Source: Nanobdellota archaeon (GTDB lineage Archaea; Nanobdellota; Nanobdellia; Woesearchaeales; GW2011-AR15). From it: a stretch of DNA of 12,180 nucleotides. The notes below the pieces were generated by a model. The model made no database searches and had not been told where the DNA came from. It saw only the letters and a list, made by a program, of their open reading frames with translations. Made by a program: the position numbers and the translations under genes. How positions within the stretch are numbered: the stretch's first letter is position 1; the number at the start of each line of letters is the position of its first letter. The stretch spans positions 1 through 12,180 of the forward strand of contig JAHIYL010000209.1 of the NCBI GenBank assembly GCA_018815145.1, in the 5' to 3' direction. Of the stretch, positions 1 to 7,314 are shown piece after piece.

Positions 1-133
1 AAAAAAATTGCATTTTTTGTTCAAACATTTGACATCTAATTTTCTTCTTTTTTTTGGCATTTTAGCTATTAACACCTCTTTCCTAATAAAATTATAGAAG
101 ATGAACTAGTATTTATATCATTCGTTTAAGTAG

Positions 134-841
134 TCATTCTGTTGTGTGATATATCCTTCTTGTAGACACTGGTTGGTTAATTATTTCAGCTGAGATACCC
201 TTTTTGTGGATTAATAATGGGACATGAGCCACTTCATTATATGCTCCAAGTGAGTGAGTTACAAAACCTTTTTCACCGAAATATTCTCCATGATCTGCAA
301 CAATAATCAGGTTTGTGTTCTCTCTGTTTCTCAGATAATTAAGTAGAGATGCTAATTGGGCATCTTGTTTCTGTACCTCAGCCAGGTAAAAATATCTTTG
401 AGTTTCCAAATCCTCCATATTTACACCACTCAATGATAGTGGAAGATCGTTGAGTTGTGAATCATTATTAAAGTGCTTTACAGAAGATAATTCTTCTGGA
501 GAAGGTTGTGTTAATAATGGATTATTAGTGAAGCCCATTGTAGTATAACCTGATTTTCTGAGAGTCTGTGCCAGATATTCCAAATTATTGTTAGGTTCTT
601 AATAAAAGTCTTTTACTCCATGTTCAGAGGGATATAATCCTGTCCAGAAAGAATTATGCGCAGGGACAGTCCATTGTGCAGGGGATAAGGCATGTGTAAA
701 TACCAAACAATCATTGCATAATGCATCAAGATTTGGAGTAATTTCTCCAATATTTGAGAGTCCAAGCTGTTCTCTGTAAAAGGATATTGCATCAGCTCTA
801 TGTGTATCCAACACAATCATTACAATATCTGGTCTTTCCAT
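134..841 (-). pseudogene. Sulfatase / alkaline-phosphatase-superfamily hydrolase, decayed
   Basis: The reading frame opens with ERPDIVMIVLDTHRAD, the usual sulfatase first strand with a metal-binding Asp (residue 12). WTVPAHNSFWTGLYPSEHG follows; its Thr58 sits where the Cys/Ser nucleophile or formylglycine precursor lies. After 80 codons there is a TAA at 599-601. The same frame then continues with recognisable sulfatase sequence (EYLAQTLRKSGYTTMGFTNNP, and later VADHGEYFGEKG with the C-terminal metal-site Asp-His), ending at a TGA at 134-136. Family members are usually 400-500 residues; this one totals about 235 codons. The stretch normally holding the PHxPY region is missing (about 40 residues stand where well over 100 are expected), and the end stops just after the STRR segment. 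No frameshift is needed, so a point stop plus an internal deletion explains it. A stop-suppressed product is possible but unlikely to be catalytic. Confidence 0.8.
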
Positions 842-864
842 TTTTCACAAATGTAGAAACAAGG

Positions 865-874
865 TATATAAAAA
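865..874 (-). promoter_or_regulatory. TATA box of the sulfatase relic
   Basis: On the minus strand this reads TTTTTATATA, centred about 28 bp before the ATG at 841. That is the spacing expected for an archaeal TBP site driving a leaderless transcript. It lies in the 57-bp gap after srp54, so the broken gene may still be transcribed. Confidence 0.5.
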
Positions 875-898
875 TCTATATAATTTATCTAAATCTCT

Positions 899-2263
899 TC
901 ACTTAAACTTCATCCCCGGCATTCCGCCTTTCTGGAACTTCTTCATCATGCGCTCCATAGATTTCTCGCTTCCGCCGCCCTTGAACATCTTCATCATCTT
1001 CTTGCTCTGCTTGTACTGCTTGATGAGTTCGCGAACCTCAGAAATCTTTGATCCTGAACCTCTGCTTATCCTTTCTGCCCTGCTGCTTCCTATGGTTTCA
1101 GGGTCCTCAAGCTCTTCTTTTGTCATTGAATCCATAATGTATTTCCAACGGTCCAACTTGCCCTCCTGTACAGTGAGGGCTTCTTTGGGTATCTTCATCT
1201 GACCCATCCCTGGGATGAGATCCATTATCTTATTCAACGGTCCCATCTTTTTCATTGCCTGCATCTGTTCATAAAGGTCTATAAGATTGAATTCCCCCTT
1301 CAGGAATTTCCTGCCCATGTCCTCTGCATCCTCTTCAGTCATCGCATCTTTGGCTTTCTCAAGAAGCGCTTCAATATCTCCCATGCCTAAGAGTCTTGAC
1401 ACAAATCCTTTTGGATTGAATTCCTCAAGATCATTTATCTTCTCACCAACCCCTATGAACTTCACATTGGCATTTGTTATTGCACAGGCAGAAAGAGATC
1501 CTCCTCCTTTTGCTGTGCCGTCAAGCTTTGAGATAATCACACCAGTGACTGAACAGGTCTTATGGAATGCAGCTGCCTGTGCTTCAGCTGCCTGACCGAT
1601 GTCCGCAGAAATGACCAAAAGCCTTTCCTGGGCCTTGACAAGCTTATTGATCTTGTTGAGTTCTTCTATCAGTTCATCAGATAATGCATCCCTGCCGGCA
1701 GTGTCTACAATCACAACATCATATTCCTTCAGCTGTTTTTCAAAAGATTTATAGATCTTTATCGGATCTTTTTCCTTAGGGTTTCCAAATACAGGGACAT
1801 TTATCTGAGAGCCTAATTGTCTCATCTGCTCAAATGCAGCAGGTCTCCAGACATCCAGCTGTATCATAGCTATCTTATATGCCCTCTTCTGAAAAAATCT
1901 CGCCAACTTTGCTGAAGTAGTTGTTTTTCCTGAACCAAAAAGACCTACCATCATTATCTTAAATGGAGTTGAGTTTACTGCTATCTTATGCCCTTCACCG
2001 CCAAGAAATTCAACAAGCTCTTCATAGACTATGTGGACAAGATGTTCTTTCTGAGTAAGCCCGGGAGGGGCCTGTTCCTTTTTTATCCTTTCCTTGATCT
2101 TGCTCGTCATGCTGAATACAAGCTTCACATTGACATCTGCTGAAAGAAGGGCTCTCTGTATCTCCTTCACTAATTCATTTATGAGTTTATCATCTACAAA
2201 GACGCTCTTTGCAATCTTCTCCAGCGTATTTTTCAATGACGAGCCAAGTTTGTCCAATACCAT
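899..2263 (-). CDS. srp54: Signal recognition particle GTPase SRP54 (Ffh homologue)
   Basis: 454 residues, full family length. SRP54 binds signal sequences of emerging proteins and, with 7S RNA and FtsY, docks the ribosome on the membrane translocon. The N domain spans about residues 1-95. The G domain shows GLFGSGKTTTSAKLA (107-121), DVWRPAAFEQ (137-146), DTAGR (187-191), SKLDGTAKGGG (245-255) and GVGEKINDLEEFNP (271-284). The Met-rich M domain follows, with the RNA-binding AERISRGSGS (396-405) and a tail of MMKKFQKGGMPGM type. The ATG at 2263 matches the conserved MVLDKLGSSL start and lies 30 bp below a TATA box. The usual Gln of the first G-loop (GLQGSGKTT) is Phe109 here. The gene follows the surface-protein cluster after 35 bp but appears to have its own promoter. 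Identity is secure. Confidence 0.98.
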   Translation of the reverse strand: MVLDKLGSSLKNTLEKIAKSVFVDDKLINELVKEIQRALLSADVNVKLVFSMTSKIKERIKKEQAPPGLTQKEHLVHIVYEELVEFLGGEGHKIAVNSTPFKIMMVGLFGSGKTTTSAKLARFFQKRAYKIAMIQLDVWRPAAFEQMRQLGSQINVPVFGNPKEKDPIKIYKSFEKQLKEYDVVIVDTAGRDALSDELIEELNKINKLVKAQERLLVISADIGQAAEAQAAAFHKTCSVTGVIISKLDGTAKGGGSLSACAITNANVKFIGVGEKINDLEEFNPKGFVSRLLGMGDIEALLEKAKDAMTEEDAEDMGRKFLKGEFNLIDLYEQMQAMKKMGPLNKIMDLIPGMGQMKIPKEALTVQEGKLDRWKYIMDSMTKEELEDPETIGSSRAERISRGSGSKISEVRELIKQYKQSKKMMKMFKGGGSEKSMERMMKKFQKGGMPGMKFK

Positions 2264-2274
2264 TTCTAAACCTG

Positions 2275-2292
2275 AAAAATCATGTGATTTTT
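2275..2292. promoter_or_regulatory. Perfect palindrome at the srp54 start region
   Basis: AAAAATCA-TG-TGATTTTT is a perfect inverted repeat of two 8-base arms with a 2-base centre. It lies between the srp54 TATA box and the ATG at 2263 and touches the box. In archaea a palindrome here would suit a repressor operator that blocks RNA polymerase loading. It is AT-rich, so chance cannot be excluded. Confidence 0.35.
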
Positions 2293-2298
2293 ATAAAA
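2288..2298 (-). promoter_or_regulatory. TATA box of srp54
   Basis: The minus strand reads TTTTATAAAAA, centred 30 bp before the srp54 ATG. It overlaps the last bases upstream of the stop (2299-2301) of the preceding gene. The spacing predicts a transcript starting a few bases before the ATG. This argues that srp54 need not depend on the surface operon for expression. Confidence 0.5.
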
Positions 2299-2850
2299 TT
2301 AACTAATGACAACCTGTTTATCTGCGGCAATGTACTCAATCAATATCTTCTGCTGGCTGACAATATCCTGAAGAAACCTGATATTGTTCTCCGACCCGCA
2401 GTCATGTTCTTCTCCTGTCTGATCATCAAGATTGTTTGCAATTATGTGGCAGATCTCCCTCTCAAGCAATATGTCTGTGATGTTTTTTTCAGTGAGGGGT
2501 TCAATTAGTATTGACGGATCCCGGACAATCAACTGGCTGCAGAGTATATCTGTTTCCCTTCTTCCGCTGCGAGACATGTACCAACATTTGGTGATATATT
2601 GTAATATCTCATTAACAGGGTCCTCCTCAATATTGATGAAATCAGAATCAAATTCTGTATAGTCTTCACAAACACTGTCGCCTGACTGTTCCCATATCTT
2701 TGCTTTAGCCTGATATATTGTCCTGCAGTAAAGGTTTTTTCCAATGTCTGAATTCTGGCCTATAAGGACAAAGAGCAGTGATATGGCAGCTATGGATATG
2801 AGTACAGAAAATATGATGAAAATCGAAATTTCTGCTTTTTTCATAACCAT
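2299..2850 (-). CDS. Small type IV pilin-like secreted protein, function unknown
   Basis: 183 residues from the ATG chosen at 2850. That start follows the upstream stop by 10 bp, with AAAGGT just before it; an ATG two codons later (2844) is equally possible. An in-frame start at 2886 would overlap the upstream gene and is disfavoured. The N-terminus, VMKKAEISIFIIF, is a short basic leader followed by a hydrophobic helix of about 20 residues. It resembles the KK(A/G)-Q/E-xTxFI leaders common on hypothetical proteins of DPANN archaea (class III signal peptide style, cut by an FlaK/PibD-type peptidase). The remaining 150 residues are acidic and carry six cysteines, with no domain I recognise. 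It is the last gene of the surface cluster. It is probably a minor pilin-like subunit or a membrane-tethered accessory protein. Confidence 0.75.
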   Translation of the reverse strand: MVMKKAEISIFIIFSVLISIAAISLLFVLIGQNSDIGKNLYCRTIYQAKAKIWEQSGDSVCEDYTEFDSDFINIEEDPVNEILQYITKCWYMSRSGRRETDILCSQLIVRDPSILIEPLTEKNITDILLEREICHIIANNLDDQTGEEHDCGSENNIRFLQDIVSQQKILIEYIAADKQVVIS

Positions 2851-2860
2851 TTTACCTTTT

Positions 2861-4306
2861 TTAGGGACTGCATTGTTCCACACCACAGCCTATTTGTTTG
2901 TCTTCTGTGACTGAAACACATGAACCGCCGCTGCATTTGGAATAAGTAAACGTCTGTGTCTGTGGATCAAGAGCACTGCAAGCCACTTTCCCCTCAATAT
3001 TATCGTAGCAGCCATAAACCGGCGGAGATCCATACGTCCCAACACTGCAGCTGCTATCATAATATTCCCAGGGACAGCATTCCGGTGTAGGCCATTTGTC
3101 GTCTGTTCGCATAGAAACATGCTCCTTAAAACTGATCATCAGATTCTTGAACCCATCCTCATCAACCGGAGACAGATATTTTTTGTCAGTGCAGTTGATC
3201 TCATAATAAAATTCTATCTTAATAAAAATCGCCTTGCCAAGACAAGTCTGACCGGCATAACAGTCTTTGCAGCATCCTCCGCATGGGTCCTGGTCACTAT
3301 TGAATTCGCAGTCTCCTGCTTTGAACGGCAACAATTCACCATCTAAAGAATAACAATACGGATCATCTCTTGGAACATATTTACAGCTATAGTCCTTGCA
3401 GCCTGAGGGGCAGACTTTTGGAGTGCTGCCAATCGGAATGTTTTTGCAATCCTGACCCAGAATTGCAAAACTGCATTCAACATTGCCGTCAAACATCTTT
3501 TCAAGTTCCTTGACATTCTGCTCAACAAGTGATTCAACTGTCCATGATGAGCTTGGATCAAAAGGATACGGACAGTTTCCGCATAACGGACAATCACAAT
3601 CTAAGCTTGTGAAAACATACGGACTATTTATCCGATTGCATGTATCAGCCGGAATAGATGATTTATCTTCCCATTCCTGGAGTATCCTCCACATATACCA
3701 GAACCTGACAGGAGATACTTCCTGCAGATATGAGTGAAGGAATGACCGTTCCTGCGTCTCATCTGCTGTTTCAAGGACTACTGGAAAATAATCTTCAGGA
3801 TCATCATTCAGGACTGAATTTGCACCAACAGGATAGAACTCATCAAATTCACCGGCAAAGACTCTTTCTTCATCCACATACAATTCAAAATGCTGATACA
3901 ATCCTGTCTCCTTAATTTTGATGCCTCCAAAATCATAATTTTTTGTCCTTGCAAGATAACTGTTGGCAAATCCCGATGAATCAGTGGTCAATGATCCTTT
4001 TGTCAGGTCAAAAGGAGGAGCATCAGGACAGGATGCGATTCTCCACCATTCCTGGCCGCAGCTGTTCTCTCCATTATAGAATGCACCCTTGACAGCACCA
4101 TCTCTTACAGAATGATAATAATATTTTTTCATTAGTTCTGAATAGCTGCCAAGATCTGCCTGAGTATTCTCGATTGTCTCCTTATCCTGGCCGCCCATCA
4201 CCTGAAAATCCGATCTGAATCCGACAATCATTATCAGTCCAACAACTGAGAAAAGTATTGCTGCTGTCAGGAAGATCGATGCTTTCTTTTTCATTATTAT
4301 GTTCAT
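2861..4306 (-). CDS. Cysteine-rich type IV pilin-like surface protein
   Basis: 481 residues. An AGGAA at 4311-4315, 4 bases before the ATG at 4306, supports this start over the Met at codon 5. The leader MNIIMKKKA is followed by a hydrophobic segment at about residues 9-29, pilin-like in layout. The body contains 29 cysteines, 27 of them after residue 222. They cluster in motifs such as DCDCPLCGNC (236-245), KVCPSGCKDYSC (297-308), PCGGCCKDC (341-349) and ECCPW (409-413). Such density implies a disulfide-stabilised extracellular region. The segment at 80-215 is aromatic-rich and has almost no cysteine, so it may be a separate fold. No known catalytic motif is seen. A 66-bp AT-rich gap separates it from the gene before, the widest in the cluster, so a weak internal promoter is possible. 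The family is not recognised. Confidence 0.8.
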   Translation of the reverse strand: MNIIMKKKASIFLTAAILFSVVGLIMIVGFRSDFQVMGGQDKETIENTQADLGSYSELMKKYYYHSVRDGAVKGAFYNGENSCGQEWWRIASCPDAPPFDLTKGSLTTDSSGFANSYLARTKNYDFGGIKIKETGLYQHFELYVDEERVFAGEFDEFYPVGANSVLNDDPEDYFPVVLETADETQERSFLHSYLQEVSPVRFWYMWRILQEWEDKSSIPADTCNRINSPYVFTSLDCDCPLCGNCPYPFDPSSSWTVESLVEQNVKELEKMFDGNVECSFAILGQDCKNIPIGSTPKVCPSGCKDYSCKYVPRDDPYCYSLDGELLPFKAGDCEFNSDQDPCGGCCKDCYAGQTCLGKAIFIKIEFYYEINCTDKKYLSPVDEDGFKNLMISFKEHVSMRTDDKWPTPECCPWEYYDSSCSVGTYGSPPVYGCYDNIEGKVACSALDPQTQTFTYSKCSGGSCVSVTEDKQIGCGVEQCSP

Positions 4307-4372
4307 TTTATTCCTATTTTTTGAATTTGATTACATTTATTTGTATTTGCATTATCATACACATAATATTAT

Positions 4373-5557
4373 CTATACTTCAATTTCAGTCCAAGCAGCA
4401 TCTTCAAAGCCTCTCAAAGGAGAATAGATGATGTTTGCCTTGCACATTGTCCCGATTTTGCAGGGACAGGGAAATACATAAGAATATACCCTCAAATCCC
4501 TGTCAGAAGGCATGAATTTTGTGTCACTCTCACCAAATGAACTGATCTGCCTGAAAAATTCTTCCTTATTGGACATATCCAGTCCTTCTGTTAGCTGCGC
4601 CATGGCTGCAGCCGGATCAAACACATTAATGACTCTTCCACCTGTCTCATGGGCAAGCCTCTGTGCCTGCTCTTTTGAATATGGCGCAGCAACAGGACAA
4701 TGACACCATAGTATCGGATCCATCGGGTCAATCACAAAGACCTTGATTCCGGCTGCTTTGCATTTTTCTATGGATTCATCAACATATGCTTTTGATAGTG
4801 CTTCGTTCTGTTCTGAGACCCCGTAATCAGGGCACTGTTTTTTTGTCAGGCACGATATTCCTGAGCACACTGCTTCATCTCCACCGATAATGAGCATCAT
4901 CGGTCCGCCGTTATCCCAAGGCTCCATATGAAGTTCTTCATCCTGCATCTTGACCGGACGGCCCATAGCATTTCCGCAAAGATTTCCCGGAGTTCCTCCC
5001 CAATTCTCAAAAGGAGCATCTCCTCCCTTGTCACACACAGTTGCCCACTCTGCACCTATGGAAGTGAACTCATCCAATCCTATGATCTCTGATTCTGGAG
5101 AAATCACGTCAAGTATCTGCCGCATATTTTCGATTTCTGCGCCATATGAAGGGCTTGAATCAACAACAACTGAAAGAACAGGCCCTTTCCCCAGACTGAC
5201 CTCTGAAAAAACTATTGACCATGTGCCTTTTCCATACATCTCATCAAATCTTGATCTGATAATCTCATATATGTTATATTCATATCCCTCTCCGTAGCTT
5301 GCAAAAGCTTCTCCATAGCACATATAGACTCCAAACAGTTCTTCAAACGGTATGCCGTTTATTGTAGAATAAGGTATTGAATTTGTTGAGATTGACATGT
5401 ATTCTTCAATGGATTCACCTACGCTTGCTTCTCCCAGGACAATATCTGTCTTCATGCTATCCTGTTTTGATAATATTATATACAGCACAAGTACAACGAC
5501 GAGTATTATAATTGCTATAAATGAATCCATCTGTGATTTTTTCTTGATTTTATTCAT
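4373..5557 (-). CDS. Pilin-like protein with VWA-like domain
   Basis: 394 residues. The leader MNKIKKKSQMDSF plus a hydrophobic helix (about 12-30) is of class III signal type. The middle resembles a von Willebrand factor A fold. A hydrophobic strand runs into VVVDSSPSYG (131-139), which fits the MIDAS motif DxSxS at 133-137. MMLIIGGDEA (220-229) sits where the T/SDGE strand is expected. KAAGIKVFVI (267-276) and QRLAHETGGRVINVFD (299-314) match the typical final VWA strands and helix. A cysteine-bearing insert (about 170-215) separates the first two elements, so the call is structural rather than certain. VWA domains bind ligands through a metal ion and tip several bacterial pili. It starts 16 bp after the previous stop and I see no clear Shine-Dalgarno, suggesting coupled translation. 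Cys-rich loops (WCHCP, FPCPCKIGTMC) suggest disulfides outside the cell. Confidence 0.75.
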   Translation of the reverse strand: MNKIKKKSQMDSFIAIIILVVVLVLYIILSKQDSMKTDIVLGEASVGESIEEYMSISTNSIPYSTINGIPFEELFGVYMCYGEAFASYGEGYEYNIYEIIRSRFDEMYGKGTWSIVFSEVSLGKGPVLSVVVDSSPSYGAEIENMRQILDVISPESEIIGLDEFTSIGAEWATVCDKGGDAPFENWGGTPGNLCGNAMGRPVKMQDEELHMEPWDNGGPMMLIIGGDEAVCSGISCLTKKQCPDYGVSEQNEALSKAYVDESIEKCKAAGIKVFVIDPMDPILWCHCPVAAPYSKEQAQRLAHETGGRVINVFDPAAAMAQLTEGLDMSNKEEFFRQISSFGESDTKFMPSDRDLRVYSYVFPCPCKIGTMCKANIIYSPLRGFEDAAWTEIEV

Positions 5558-5573
5558 ATTTTTGTCAATACAT

Positions 5574-6323
5574 TCAAATTAAAATATCCAAGACATTGTC
5601 TTCATATTTCAGATATACCAGATGACTTCCTTCAGGTATGTCAAAACTATTCACTATGCATTGAAATTCAGGTATAAAACAAAGCTCATGAATGCAAAAA
5701 GCAGCATTTTCATCATCATATGATATATCCATGAAAGTCTCAAGGGAAAATTCACCATTCCGTTTCAGTGCGCATGCTTTTTTGATGGCACTGTAAAAAT
5801 CGATCTCCTGACTATAATAGGCTTTGAAGATTGCTTTTCCAAAATTGATCTCATCTGTCCTGTAAAATACTGAGACAAACACATCACGCTGCACTATCTC
5901 AATTCCCATGTCCTTGGCGACTTCCGGATCTGTATCATTTATCCCGATATTCCACAATTTTCCGGAATCCAGATCCTTGACCTGTAGTGTATAAAGAAAA
6001 TCATAGTTTTCCACACAACTGATATCCCTGTTCCAGCCACTGTATTTATCAAGTTTAGTCTTTGACAGAAGACCTTCACTTGAAAGTGATAATCCGGCAC
6101 CGCCAAGATCATCCTTTGTCAGGCATTGGGGATTTCCTATCATTGCCTGAAAATAATTATTCACTTCTGAAAAAGAACCAAAATATTCCTTTTTAATTAG
6201 AGCCTCATTTTTTGATTTGATGAGTGAGAAAAACATGAAAAATACAAAAACAACAAGAAATATGGCAAACATGCTCTTGACTGTAAGAGACACTCCTTTC
6301 TTGCTTTTGATCCTATTCCGCAT
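5574..6323 (-). CDS. Small type IV pilin-like protein, function unknown
   Basis: 249 residues from the ATG at 6323, chosen because AAGGAA lies 7 bases before it and the upstream gene stops at 6328. Longer in-frame starts (TTG at 6353, ATG at 6344) overlap that gene and lack such a site. The N-terminus has many Arg/Lys and SKKGVSLTVKS, then a hydrophobic stretch at about 18-34 rich in Phe and Val. This fits a KKG-type class III leader, although Lys and Ser interrupt the start of the helix. The body is a mixed, soluble-looking domain with few cysteines, unlike its neighbours, and a cysteine group near the end (FCIHELCFIPEFQC). No family is recognised. Its size and position suggest a minor pilin-like subunit of the same assembly. 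Confidence 0.75.
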   Translation of the reverse strand: MRNRIKSKKGVSLTVKSMFAIFLVVFVFFMFFSLIKSKNEALIKKEYFGSFSEVNNYFQAMIGNPQCLTKDDLGGAGLSLSSEGLLSKTKLDKYSGWNRDISCVENYDFLYTLQVKDLDSGKLWNIGINDTDPEVAKDMGIEIVQRDVFVSVFYRTDEINFGKAIFKAYYSQEIDFYSAIKKACALKRNGEFSLETFMDISYDDENAAFCIHELCFIPEFQCIVNSFDIPEGSHLVYLKYEDNVLDILI

Positions 6324-6327
6324 TATC

Positions 6328-7314
6328 CTATTCCTTAGGTTCATTGTTTTCAATTTTTATTTTCTTGAAAAGACTGAAAAGTATTGTGACAAATGCAGCT
6401 ATCACTGTGACAAGCAATACAAATGACAAAGCACTTTTCCATGGCTCATTATTTTTTGATCCTGTTTCTTCCGGCATATTTTTTGGCTTGTTTTCCCTGC
6501 AATCAGAAGCACAGGATTGATCTGTCTCTTTTCCACTGCATATTCCATCCCCGCATAAATCTCTTTCATCTTCAATTGGCCTGCTGCAATCCAGCGGACA
6601 TAGATCATAGTTTTCATCCTTTTCACAGATTTGGTTCCCGCAGGAATCCCTCTGCTCCTCCACTGGATCATCAATTACAATTATGTTGCCATCGTCAGCA
6701 TTGCAATCCGGATCTTCATCCTGTTCACAGTCCGGATCACATACTTCATCAAAAGAAGGATTGCAGAACCGGTCACTGAACACACTTGATGCTTCCTTTT
6801 CATCAACTTCAGGTATAATGCAATCTGGATCAAAAAAATCAATACAGTCTGGATCACAGATATTATCTACACCTGGAATACATATATTATCTGGTTTGCC
6901 GGAAGTGCAATCAATGCAGGTAATCGTGTTTTCTGATACTTTACATCCACTCTCTATGCATGGCTCACATACATCATTGTAATTGCAGAGAATTATCTGA
7001 TTTTCACTCAGTAGTTGACCATCAAGATATGTCATGATACTATTGACATTATTATATTTTGAAAAGATGACATAACCTGAGTCAAAGGGATATGCAGTTT
7101 CAGTACTTAGATCATAATATTCAGCTACAATTTCAACATTGAATAGTATTTCAGCACCACCTGTATTTGCAACGCGTGCAAAAAAATTATCAGTAACATA
7201 GTAATATTGGATTTGCCAATCTGCTGGATTATATTCAATGACCAGTTCCTGGCCTTGTGCTATTCCTACAATTAAAGTAAACATGATTATGCTGAATAAT
7301 ATGGTTTTTTTCAT
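6328..7314 (-). CDS. Membrane-anchored Cys-repeat surface protein
   Basis: 328 residues from the ATG at 7314. The start shares ATGA with the stop of the preceding gene (a 4-base overlap), which points to coupled translation; the TTG at 7344 is less likely. MKKTILFSIIMFTLIVGIAQG is a normal Sec signal peptide, unlike the pilin-type leaders of its neighbours. A beta-rich domain of about 85 residues follows. A Cys-repeat region then carries NICDPDC (151-157), VCDPDC (191-196), and two units of the CGNxIC...CPxDC type (225-243 and 254-272). A linker and one transmembrane helix (about 294-316) end in a short basic tail, so the bulk lies outside the cell. The CDPDC motifs also occur in the upstream gene, suggesting that the two proteins share a fold or partner. 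It may be the cell-surface anchor of the assembly; no enzyme motif is seen. Confidence 0.8.
   Translation of the reverse strand: MKKTILFSIIMFTLIVGIAQGQELVIEYNPADWQIQYYYVTDNFFARVANTGGAEILFNVEIVAEYYDLSTETAYPFDSGYVIFSKYNNVNSIMTYLDGQLLSENQIILCNYNDVCEPCIESGCKVSENTITCIDCTSGKPDNICIPGVDNICDPDCIDFFDPDCIIPEVDEKEASSVFSDRFCNPSFDEVCDPDCEQDEDPDCNADDGNIIVIDDPVEEQRDSCGNQICEKDENYDLCPLDCSRPIEDERDLCGDGICSGKETDQSCASDCRENKPKNMPEETGSKNNEPWKSALSFVLLVTVIAAFVTILFSLFKKIKIENNEPKE
6331..6336 (-). promoter_or_regulatory. Ribosome binding site fixing the start at 6323
   Basis: The minus strand reads AAGGAA, overlapping the last codons of the gene before and lying 7 bases from the ATG at 6323. It is the best Shine-Dalgarno match in the cluster and decides against the longer in-frame starts upstream. 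Confidence 0.55.
6703..6882 (-). repeat. CDPDC-type repeat region in the anchor protein
   Basis: Several copies of a short unit, (I/V)CDPDC followed by acidic residues and DPDC, are encoded here. At DNA level, recurrent GGATCACA words are visible on the plus strand. The Asp-rich loops between cysteines could bind calcium, which is an inference. Confidence 0.6.

Noticed and set aside
1..133. Gene-free AT-rich stretch with A7/T6 pairing at 1-17 and a T8 run near 48-55
   Set aside because: It could hold a terminator for the sulfatase relic or for a gene beyond the edge, but the AT-rich background and window boundary prevent a firm call.
599..601. In-frame TAA read as a reassigned codon (altered genetic code)
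   Set aside because: Other genes in the window use TAA, TGA and TAG as ordinary stops, and the sulfatase also lacks its centre and C-terminus, so gene decay explains it.
4307..4372. Internal promoter in the 66-bp gap
   Set aside because: No TATA-like box sits at the expected distance from 4306; only a Shine-Dalgarno-like AGGAA is clear.
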